A stretch of 64,000 nucleotides of DNA. Origin: Rhodanobacter sp. B04 (lineage in GTDB: Bacteria > Pseudomonadota > Gammaproteobacteria > Xanthomonadales > Rhodanobacteraceae). The DNA lies in NCBI RefSeq assembly GCF_002001125.1, contig NZ_MUNV01000007.1, forward strand, positions 62,001-126,000, given 5' to 3'. How positions within the stretch are numbered: position 1 is the first letter of the stretch; each line of letters opens with the position of its first letter. This document shows, piece by piece, positions 15,119-22,026 of the stretch. The translations under genes and the position numbers were made by a program. The notes beneath the pieces are model-generated. The model was given only the letters and a program-made list of their open reading frames with translations. It did not search any database and was not told the origin of the DNA.

Positions 15119-16777
15119 TTATCGGTGTGCGACCGGCTCAACGAGTGGTATCTCGCCATCGGAACGGCTCTGTCGATCAAGCACGGCGCGCATTTCGTCC
15201 ACGTCCTTTTGCAGCGATGGAGCATTGCTGAAGTTCGCATCAAAATAAGCGACGGTATCGCGAAGCCCCGCCCGCGGCTGTCGTTCCTGGATATGGGCAC
15301 GCAGAAGCCAGCCGTAAGGATTATGTGGATGCTGCTTGATCAGCTCGTCGGCAATTGCCCACCCATTGCTCCATTCGTGGGTCACATTCACGTAAAGGTT
15401 GCCCAGTTCGACCAGTGTCGGCATATCGACCGGATCCACTTCGAGTGCTGCACGCAAATCCGCCTCGGCATGCGGTGCATCGTTCATTGCCTCGTACGCT
15501 TCCGCTCGCACCTTCCACGCATACATGTTGTGCGATGACCTCTTCAGCAAACGGGTAGCCTCTGTAATCGCCCATGCCAACTCATCAAATTCAATCAGAT
15601 CGTAGATACGATTGACCCGGGCATCCTCGATCGCCGGATCGAAGCGCAACGCCTCAGACAGATACACCGCCTCAAGTTCCTGGTTGCTTCCGTGTGCGGC
15701 ATTGCCCGCAAGCAGCATGTTGCCGCTGCTGCCCATGTGATCAAACGCAACCGGATAGGCGGCCAACTCGACCGATTTTTCACATTCGCAATTGCTGGCT
15801 TCATAAACCATTACGTCAGAGAGCAGCAACCGAAGAAGCGGATTCTCTGCTGCGTGGGTCTGAGCTTCGGTTGTGACCTGTTGCATGGCCAGCAGCGACC
15901 CGCCCCACTTTGGCTGATCCACCCACATCAGCATGTCGTGGATCGAGGAGTTGTCCGGCGCTACCGCCAGCCCACGCCGGGCGGCGTCAAGTGCGTAGTC
16001 ACGGCCAAGACTGAGGCCGCCAGCCTTGATCATCGCGCTGTACACCGGAGTCAACCGGGGATCGAGCGCAATGGCGTGACGCAGGTCGGTATCCGCCTGC
16101 TGCAGGCGTTGATCCATGGCCTTCACGCTGCCTTGCGGCGTGTTCTCGATATAACCATTGCCGCGTTCATAGCCCGCCATCGCAACATAGGCATATCCGC
16201 TTGCTGCATAAGCAAAGGCACTGCTTGGCGAGCTCCGCTTCCACGCATCCAGCGTGGGGCGAATGGCGGCCGAACCATTGTTGAAGTCCTGATAGAACGC
16301 GCGATCGAGTCGACCACGCGCCGTCGGTCGGGTTAGTTGTGCTTGCAGGAGACCTGAGAAAAGCCGGTCGACTTCAGCGGCTTTGCCCGCATGGATCAGC
16401 TGCTGCACCCTGGCAAACGACGGCACTGCCTGGAAGCGGTACTGGCAATAGGCGACCACCGCGTCGTGCATCCAATGACTGCCTGGCGGATCGGGATACG
16501 CGAGGCAACGTCCCAGGGGGGCGGCGATTGACTCGGCTTTTCGGGCTCGCTCGAGAAAAGCATGCGTTTCCTCACGAGTGAAGATCGCTCCCCTGGGCAG
16601 CTCCTTGACCTGCTGCGGTACAGGCGGCGAAAACAGATCCTGTCGCATCACCGACTGCTGCGCGCGATTTCGCATGGCGGTCGGCATTTCCCTGTTCGAA
16701 GCCGGCGCCGCGCAGCCGGCCAAAACGAGCAGCAGCGGCACAACGGCCGTCCACGTCCCTTTTTTCCACACGGTCAT
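15119..16777 (-). CDS. DUF4034/TPR lipoprotein (copy 1)
   Basis: 552 residues. The N-terminus ends in a lipobox VLAGC at about residue 22, so the protein is a lipoprotein. A DUF4034-type region follows: CLAYPDPPGSHW, then VDRLFSGLLQAQL and LDAWKRSSPSSAFAYAASGYAYV. The C-terminal half has TPR-like helical repeats (AEADLRAALEVDPVDMPTLVELGNLYV). Two paralogues lie at 16883-18499 and 29441-31072; all three keep a Cys-x-Cys (NCECEKS here) before ELAAYP. Role unknown; a peptidoglycan- or stress-related envelope scaffold would be speculation. Confidence 0.8.
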   Translation of the reverse strand: MTVWKKGTWTAVVPLLLVLAGCAAPASNREMPTAMRNRAQQSVMRQDLFSPPVPQQVKELPRGAIFTREETHAFLERARKAESIAAPLGRCLAYPDPPGSHWMHDAVVAYCQYRFQAVPSFARVQQLIHAGKAAEVDRLFSGLLQAQLTRPTARGRLDRAFYQDFNNGSAAIRPTLDAWKRSSPSSAFAYAASGYAYVAMAGYERGNGYIENTPQGSVKAMDQRLQQADTDLRHAIALDPRLTPVYSAMIKAGGLSLGRDYALDAARRGLAVAPDNSSIHDMLMWVDQPKWGGSLLAMQQVTTEAQTHAAENPLLRLLLSDVMVYEASNCECEKSVELAAYPVAFDHMGSSGNMLLAGNAAHGSNQELEAVYLSEALRFDPAIEDARVNRIYDLIEFDELAWAITEATRLLKRSSHNMYAWKVRAEAYEAMNDAPHAEADLRAALEVDPVDMPTLVELGNLYVNVTHEWSNGWAIADELIKQHPHNPYGWLLRAHIQERQPRAGLRDTVAYFDANFSNAPSLQKDVDEMRAVLDRQSRSDGEIPLVEPVAHR

Positions 16778-16808
16778 TTAGGCATCCCCCAATCCCCCCA
16801 GAGGAAGA

Positions 16809-16866
16809 ATGGTGTCAGGGACAATTGGAGCGACTTGGTAGACGATCAGAAATTGTCCCTGCCACC
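16809..16866 (+). repeat. GGGACAATT palindromic repeat, copy A
   Basis: Arms GGTGTCAGGGACAATT and AATTGTCCCTGCCACC are near-perfect inverted complements around a 25-base centre GAGCGACTTGGTAGACGATC. The same unit, same orientation, occurs at 19579. It separates two paralogous DUF4034 genes. Confidence 0.85.
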
Positions 16867-16882
16867 TTTTTCTTGCTGCCCG

Positions 16883-18499
16883 TCACTTTCGGAAAATATT
16901 GAAGGCCACAGGCATGCGAACGATGCTCACTATTGCCACGCCAGCACGCTTGCCCGGATTGAACCTCGCCTGCATCATGGCTCTGATCGCAGGCGGGTCC
17001 AGCAAATCGGCCAGAGCAACGCTGCTGCCGTCTTTCCTCACGATGGAATAGGCCGCTTTCTGCGGCACTATGTACCCAGCCTTGTCGCGTGCGTTTTGGA
17101 CGAAGCTCTGACTCTCCACGATGCATTTGATCGGCACGCCATCCTTTCCTACGTAGGTCAGGGTAACCACCGTGCCGCTGATCAGCGCCTGCCGCGCCTC
17201 TTCCGGATACTCGATAGTGCCCATGCTGATCAGGCTGGGCGGCTCATAGCCGACTGTTTGAGCTTGCGCGACAGGTGGGCCGATGGTTTGGGTAACGACG
17301 TCTGGCAACGCTCCATCCTTGAGGGTGCCCGTGGCCATCATCCCGGCGAGGTCAGCGTCACGCTCTTGCCGCGCCTTGCTTATCGAGGGATCGAAGCGCA
17401 GCGCCTCGGACAAGTAGACTACCGCCAGTTCCGGATGATGACTTTCATGTGCAGCATAGCCGGCGTGAGCGAGCTCACCGCTCAAGGCGACCTGATCGAA
17501 TACGACCGGGTATTGCGCCAACTGGTCAACGCTGTTGCAGTCGCAATCCTGCATGTCAGCCTCGTAGACTTTCCGCCCACTCAACAACACGGTCAGCAGG
17601 GGGGCGCTCGATACGTGTGGCTGCACCTGGGCAATCACCGAAGACATCTCCGACAGCGAACCGAGCCACTTTGGCTCTGACATCCAAAGCCACTCTCCAT
17701 AGATCCGATAGCTGGTCGGATCCACATGCAAGCCTTCCCGGGCTGCATCCTCGCCAAAGACCTTGTTCGACGATATTCCGGCAGCCTCGATCATGGCAGC
17801 GTACGCTGGTGTGATCTGCGGATTCAGCTGGACGGCTTTCTGCAGATCGACAATCGCCAGTTTCAGGAGGCTGTCCATCGACATCAAGTTTGCGGCAGGC
17901 GTATTGACAGCGTAATCCTTGCCGCGTGCATCGTAGGCCGCGCTTTCGTACGCAAAGCCGCTGGCTGCATAGGCAAATGCACTTTGTGGCGATTGGCGTT
18001 TCCATTCATCGAGCGCGGCGCGAAGGGCTGGCGTGACGTCGCTGAAATCTTCCACGAATATATCTTCGAGCTTGCCTGCACTTGCCGGATCACTGCGCTG
18101 AGCCACCAGCGCCTCCGCCATGAGCCGATCGAGCTGCGAGGCGTGACCACCCTGAATCAGTTGAGTGACCTCCTCCACCGAGGGCACGCTCTGGTACAGG
18201 TATTGGCAATAGGCCTTTACGGCAACCGGCGTCCAGTGACTCCCGGGAGGATCGGGAAAAGCAAGACAGCGCTGCAGGGGATCGGCATGCGCATCAGCTT
18301 TCTGAGCGGCAGTGACGAAAGCCTGTATTTCCTGTTGGCTGAAAAGATGCGGACTTGTGGCAGCCCGAACCGGCATCGCCACTGCACCGTTGCTGTCTTG
18401 GCTAACCGACGGTTTGGGAACCGAGGCTGTACATCCCGTTATCAAGAGTAGCGTGACCGCTGCCCATGCCATTCCCTTTGCACCGGAACCAAAGAACAT
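16883..18499 (-). CDS. DUF4034 lipoprotein with C-terminal TonB-like domain (copy 2)
   Basis: 538 residues. Lipobox LLITGC near residue 23. Residues about 60-400 match copies 1 and 3 (CLAFPDPPGSHW, LDEWKRQSPQSAFAYAASGFAYE, DCDCNS, VVYLSEALRFDPSI). Instead of the TPR tail, residues from about 419 form a TonB C-terminal-like domain: PPSLISMGTIEYPEEAR, ISGTVVTLTYVGKDGVP, MMQARFNPGKRAGVAIVS, RMPVAFN. Such domains contact outer-membrane receptors or peptidoglycan in the periplasm. Start at 18499 follows AGGGG. The fusion joins an envelope lipoprotein to a TonB-type module without a transmembrane anchor. Confidence 0.8.
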   Translation of the reverse strand: MFFGSGAKGMAWAAVTLLLITGCTASVPKPSVSQDSNGAVAMPVRAATSPHLFSQQEIQAFVTAAQKADAHADPLQRCLAFPDPPGSHWTPVAVKAYCQYLYQSVPSVEEVTQLIQGGHASQLDRLMAEALVAQRSDPASAGKLEDIFVEDFSDVTPALRAALDEWKRQSPQSAFAYAASGFAYESAAYDARGKDYAVNTPAANLMSMDSLLKLAIVDLQKAVQLNPQITPAYAAMIEAAGISSNKVFGEDAAREGLHVDPTSYRIYGEWLWMSEPKWLGSLSEMSSVIAQVQPHVSSAPLLTVLLSGRKVYEADMQDCDCNSVDQLAQYPVVFDQVALSGELAHAGYAAHESHHPELAVVYLSEALRFDPSISKARQERDADLAGMMATGTLKDGALPDVVTQTIGPPVAQAQTVGYEPPSLISMGTIEYPEEARQALISGTVVTLTYVGKDGVPIKCIVESQSFVQNARDKAGYIVPQKAAYSIVRKDGSSVALADLLDPPAIRAMMQARFNPGKRAGVAIVSIVRMPVAFNIFRK

Positions 18500-18557
18500 G
18501 ATGTGTTTCCCCTGCCTAAAGAAGTGCATTCTGACCCAGGTTCTGGACGATGGCATC

Positions 18558-18592
18558 GCCAATTGTCGACTCCCCCCGAAATTGTCCCTGAA
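18558..18592 (+). repeat. Partial GGGACAATT repeat, copy B
   Basis: AATTGTCGACTCCCCCCGAA followed by ATTGTCCCTG: one good arm and one decayed arm of the element found at 16809 and 19579. It lies between copy 2 of the DUF4034 genes and the aldo/keto reductase gene. Confidence 0.5.
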
Positions 18593-18606
18593 GACTCTGT
18601 CGCCGC

Positions 18607-19548
18607 CTACCGCGGAATGAACCCCGGCAGGCCGGTATCCACGACGCCGTTCAAACGGATGCTGGTCACGATACCTTCCCGGATCTCCTGCATGGCCTCG
18701 GCGGGCAGCGCGGCGATATCGAAATTTTCGCGGATGTGCTCCGGACTGGTCGAAGTCGTCAGGAATGCGGTGCCGCGCTGGACGGCCCAGGCGAGCGCGA
18801 CCTGCGCAGGCGTCTTGCCCACGCGCTGCGCGATGGCCTTGAGTACCGGATCGTCTGTCAGCCTCGGCTCCATGCCGTGACCCAGCGGCGCGAAGGCGAG
18901 CAGCACGATGCCATGCGTCGAACAGAAGTCGAGCAACTCCCACTCGGGCAGATACGGATGGCATTCGACCTGCACGACTGCCGGCTTGATACGGGCGTTC
19001 GCGACGACCTCCCGCACCTGGTCCAGGCGGATATCCGACAGGCCGATGGACCTGCACTTGCCCTCCTCGACCAGGCGCTCCATCGCACGCCACGTATCCA
19101 GCAAAGTCACCCCAGTGTCATAGGCCGGCCGGCCGTGTTCATCCTTTGGATACTGCTCATCGCCAGGTTCGAAAGCGAAAGGCGTATGGATCAGATAGCA
19201 ATCCAGACAGTCGAGCTGCAGACGACGGAGACTCGCCTCGACGGCGGGCATGACGCGCTCCGGGCGGTGGTTGTTGTTCCACAACTTGGTGGTGATGAAC
19301 AGGTCGTCGCGTCGAACCGTGCCCTCCGCGATGGCCTCCTTTATCGCATCACCGACCACATCCTCGTTGCGATAGGCCTCCGCACCGTCAAGATGCCGAA
19401 AGCCCACCGCCAAGGCGTTTTTTATCGCCCGTTTGGCAGCGACACGATCGGGAATCAACGTACCGAAGCCAACTGCTGGAATCGCACCCGATCCATCGGC
19501 AAGAGGAATCGTCGTGTCACGAAGGGTGTCGGAAGTGTGCATGGTCAT
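18607..19548 (-). CDS. Aldo/keto reductase (2,5-diketogluconate reductase-like)
   Basis: 313 residues. The full catalytic tetrad of the AKR superfamily is visible: D54 and Y59 in GFRHLDGAEAYRNE, K88 in ITTKLWNNNH and H121 in CYLIHTPF. The NADPH-binding end reads FLTTSTSPEHIREN. An (alpha/beta)8 barrel oxidoreductase acting on aldehydes or ketones in the cytoplasm. Start could be 19548 or the Met two codons later. It is bracketed by GGGACAATT repeats together with the DUF4034-TonB gene, but no operon link is evident. Substrate not inferable. Confidence 0.85.
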   Translation of the reverse strand: MTMHTSDTLRDTTIPLADGSGAIPAVGFGTLIPDRVAAKRAIKNALAVGFRHLDGAEAYRNEDVVGDAIKEAIAEGTVRRDDLFITTKLWNNNHRPERVMPAVEASLRRLQLDCLDCYLIHTPFAFEPGDEQYPKDEHGRPAYDTGVTLLDTWRAMERLVEEGKCRSIGLSDIRLDQVREVVANARIKPAVVQVECHPYLPEWELLDFCSTHGIVLLAFAPLGHGMEPRLTDDPVLKAIAQRVGKTPAQVALAWAVQRGTAFLTTSTSPEHIRENFDIAALPAEAMQEIREGIVTSIRLNGVVDTGLPGFIPR

Positions 19549-19578
19549 GCCCCGTTTGCAGGGATCTGCTGCTGAATA

Positions 19579-19636
19579 ATGGTGTAAGGGACAATTCGAG
19601 CGACTTGGTAGACGATCAAATTTGTCCCTGCCACAT
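19579..19636 (+). repeat. GGGACAATT palindromic repeat, copy C
   Basis: GGTGTAAGGGACAATTCGAG, the same centre GAGCGACTTGGTAGACGATC as copy A, then TTGTCCCTGCCAC. Direct repeat of 16809-16866, about 2.77 kb away, with the DUF4034-TonB and aldo/keto reductase genes between them. Confidence 0.85.
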
Positions 19637-19817
19637 TTTCTGGCTTAGTCACCTTGAAGACTGCGTCATGCGCGCACTCTTTTCCACCCGATCACGCGCC
19701 AGATGCTTGATTCAGAAGAAAGAAACGCGGGAAAACCTTAGAACCCGAGCCCTGTTTCAGTTTCTGGCGGCCTCGTGCAGAGCGAGTATGATTTGGCCGT
19801 TGGACGGAGTGCACGCC

Positions 19818-20777
19818 ATGTCACTTAAGTTCACCATTCTGATCTCCATCCGCTTCGGGATGCAGCGCTGGGAAAACGTGCGTTTTCTTGCGGCGGTTCG
19901 CACGGTCGAGGATTTTCTCAACGCCGAGCAGAACGCCTTCATCATGCTCAAGTCGCACATCAACGCGGACTCCTGGTTCACCTCGTACTGTTCCGAGCTA
20001 CTTGGCCGAGTGAAACAGCCGACCGACTCCGATTGGAGCGACGTGCAGCTGGCACTCGGGCGTGCCCGCAACGCCTACGATGCCGGACTCAGCCAGGAGG
20101 CAGTGAAGGCGTTGGAGCATGGTGTTCTTGCATTCAACATCGTGCACAAAAAATTCTGGGCCTATCGCGAGGCCTTGTCGGATGGCGGCAATCTGGCAGT
20201 CACCTCGTTAACCATCACCACGATGGTAGTCGGAGCCGTGTTCAGCGCCGGCGTCGGCGCCCTCGGAGCTTCGGTAGTCGTTGGCGCCGCGGCTTCGGCA
20301 GGACTGACGCTGGCGGAGCAGACTGCCACGAATGTCGTGGGGGTGCTTATTGACGAGCGGCGGAAGTTTGACGTAGCTGATGTCGTGCTGCAGACCAGCG
20401 CGAGCTTCGTCTCCAGCTTGTTGTCGGGCAAGCTTTGCGAGATGTTCGCGACCAAGGTTGCCCAGTCAGCCATCGTCAAGCTTTATGGCGTCCGCGGCCT
20501 TCCGCAGATGACTTTCAGGCAGCTCGCGCAGTGGGCGAAGGAGTCCGGTGTCGCCTTGCCCCTGGGTCGCTGGATGACTACCCCCCAGGAGTTCCTCGCC
20601 GCGCTATCTCCGTCCTTCGCCTTCGACCGGCTACTCGACCTAGTCACCAATGTTGGCAAGGAGATAGCCAAGGAAAAGGAAGCGGCCAAGAAAAAAATGG
20701 GGATAAAGATGACGCTGGAGGAGTTCATGGACAAGATCGTGGAGCATGTGATGGCGACTATTCACGCTATCAAGTAG
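19818..20777 (+). CDS. Unrecognised protein with a Gly/Ala-rich hydrophobic centre
   Basis: 319 residues. GGAG nine bases upstream supports the ATG at 19818. The N-terminal 130 residues are mixed helical. Residues about 130-180 form a Gly/Ala-rich hydrophobic stretch (TTMVVGAVFSAGVGALGASVVVGAAASAG) like a glycine-zipper or hairpin membrane insertion segment. The C-terminal part is Lys-rich and helical (VGKEIAKEKEAAKKKMG). No signal peptide and no recognised family. The layout recalls pore-forming or polymorphic-toxin translocation regions, but no toxin domain is seen; this is only a resemblance. Confidence 0.6.
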   Translation: MSLKFTILISIRFGMQRWENVRFLAAVRTVEDFLNAEQNAFIMLKSHINADSWFTSYCSELLGRVKQPTDSDWSDVQLALGRARNAYDAGLSQEAVKALEHGVLAFNIVHKKFWAYREALSDGGNLAVTSLTITTMVVGAVFSAGVGALGASVVVGAAASAGLTLAEQTATNVVGVLIDERRKFDVADVVLQTSASFVSSLLSGKLCEMFATKVAQSAIVKLYGVRGLPQMTFRQLAQWAKESGVALPLGRWMTTPQEFLAALSPSFAFDRLLDLVTNVGKEIAKEKEAAKKKMGIKMTLEEFMDKIVEHVMATIHAIK

Positions 20778-20934
20778 GTGCATCGAGCCCGGCCCCGTAT
20801 CCCATGCCGCAAAGGGTGTCACCATTTCCATGATTTATCGGAAAGTCGAACCTGACCCTTGCTTCTGCTGTTTCTGCTGCTCAGCCGACCGGGCGCGCCG
20901 CCTACTCGGCGCGTCCAGTCGAGCCGAAATGGCC

Positions 20935-21702
20935 TCAGATGGCAGGCTGGACGTATGCCAGCGCCGCTGCCCTTTCACCACCGCCGAGCGGTCCGACGAC
21001 AGTGAGCCGAGCCGAAGGGCGCGATATGCCGCGCAGGGGTGCGCATGCCGGTACGGCGAGATAGGAGGCTGCCTCCTCCCTCACGTCTGCATGCGAACGA
21101 CGACGCCCATCGAGGCGCTGCACACTGTCGACGTCATGAATGATGTCGCGCAGTCTCTCTGCGTCGCGAATGATGGCATCGCCCATGATCGACAGCGTGA
21201 CGTCAGCGAAATCCGCCTGATCGGTAGCGACCACTACATCGCCATGGGCGCGGAGGATGTCGCCCAGCCGGGCCAGTTCGTCGATCTGGTCCAGGGTGAC
21301 GCCCGACACATAGCATTTGCCCGCCTCGTTCGTCGCCAACCAGCCCAATTCCGGTTCAGTGTCGTCCGTGTCCGCCGCTACCTCAGTGAAGGCGGACACT
21401 TTCGGCTCAGCTTCAACCTCCGCCTTGGCCTCGGGCGCAGCCACCTTGTCGCCACGCTCGGCGGGATACGAGAGTTCGTCCAGCACCTGCCCTACCTGCT
21501 CCGCCAACAGTTCCAGGCAGATCGCCACTTCGCTCGCGCGAATTTCGGGACCCGACCAATCCAGCTCCTCGTCCGCCGTCCGCGGTTCCGCGAGACGTGA
21601 CAAGAATTGAGCGTAATCGCGTAGTTTCGTCAGCCGGTACTGGCTGTCCTCCGGCAGAAAATAGCCCGTCGTTTCCAGATCATCCGCATCGAACGTCGAC
21701 AT
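20935..21702 (-). CDS. XAC0095-like domain protein (copy 2)
   Basis: 255 residues, paralogue of 9263-9934. N-terminal domain: TGYFLPEDSQYRLTKLRDYAQFLSRLAEPR and IRASEVAICLELLAEQVGQVLDELSYPAER. A longer acidic linker follows (EVEAEPKVSAFTEVAADTDD), then VTLDQIDELARLGDILRAHGDVV and DVTLSIMGDAIIRDAERLRDII as in copy 1. AGGAGG precedes the ATG at 21702. Upstream lies a long structured leader with self-complementary elements that look like a C4-type antisense control region, so translation is probably regulated at the RNA level. Function unknown. Confidence 0.8.
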   Translation of the reverse strand: MSTFDADDLETTGYFLPEDSQYRLTKLRDYAQFLSRLAEPRTADEELDWSGPEIRASEVAICLELLAEQVGQVLDELSYPAERGDKVAAPEAKAEVEAEPKVSAFTEVAADTDDTEPELGWLATNEAGKCYVSGVTLDQIDELARLGDILRAHGDVVVATDQADFADVTLSIMGDAIIRDAERLRDIIHDVDSVQRLDGRRRSHADVREEAASYLAVPACAPLRGISRPSARLTVVGPLGGGERAAALAYVQPAI

Positions 21703-21717
21703 GGTCGCCTCCTAATT

Positions 21718-21834
21718 CCATAGAAGTGCCCGTCCACGGCATGACGACGGACGGGGTGTCGGGAGGCTAGAAACCGCACAGAGCCGGCGGGCGTATTCCC
21801 CTTGCGGGTGTTGTATTAGCCGCCCTCCCGACGC
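21718..21834 (-). promoter_or_regulatory. Leader of XAC0095-like copy 2, putative antisense target region
   Basis: The minus-strand leader contains, upstream to downstream, GTCGGGAGG (about 21823-21832), GCTCTGTGCGGTTTCTAGCC (about 21765-21784, continuing CTCCCGAC) and a CCCGTCC/GGACGGG hairpin close to the ribosome-binding site. The first two segments are complementary to two parts of the short upstream RNA called at 21869-21935. The hairpin part is shared with copy 1. Confidence 0.55.
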
Positions 21835-21868
21835 AGGTATCACGTCGGCTTGCACCTGCAAGCAGGCA

Positions 21869-21935
21869 CAAAAAACCCACCGGTTTGTCGGAGGTGGGTA
21901 CCGCTCTGTGGGGAGTTTCTAGGCTCCTTGGGATG
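21869..21935 (-). ncRNA. Candidate C4-like antisense RNA
   Basis: On the minus strand: GGAGCCTAGAAACTCCCC and ACAGAGC, then the terminator hairpin ACCCACC/GGTGGGT followed by TTTTTTG. The first part is antisense to GCTCTGTGCGGTTTCTAGCC plus CTCC in the leader downstream on the same strand (mismatches only in a short central bulge), and CCTCCGAC in the hairpin loop side pairs with GTCGGGAGG. An antisense RNA encoded just upstream, same strand, with two target segments before the regulated gene is the C4 arrangement of phages P1/P7 and bacterial relatives. Assignment to the C4 family is by pattern, not by a covariance search. Confidence 0.55.
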
Positions 21936-22026
21936 GAAGTCTGCTATCGCGACTGGGTGGTGTCAACAGCTGTACTTTGGCGGATGCCATGACCATCCCA
22001 CGCACTTCCTACCGCCCTTTTGGAAC

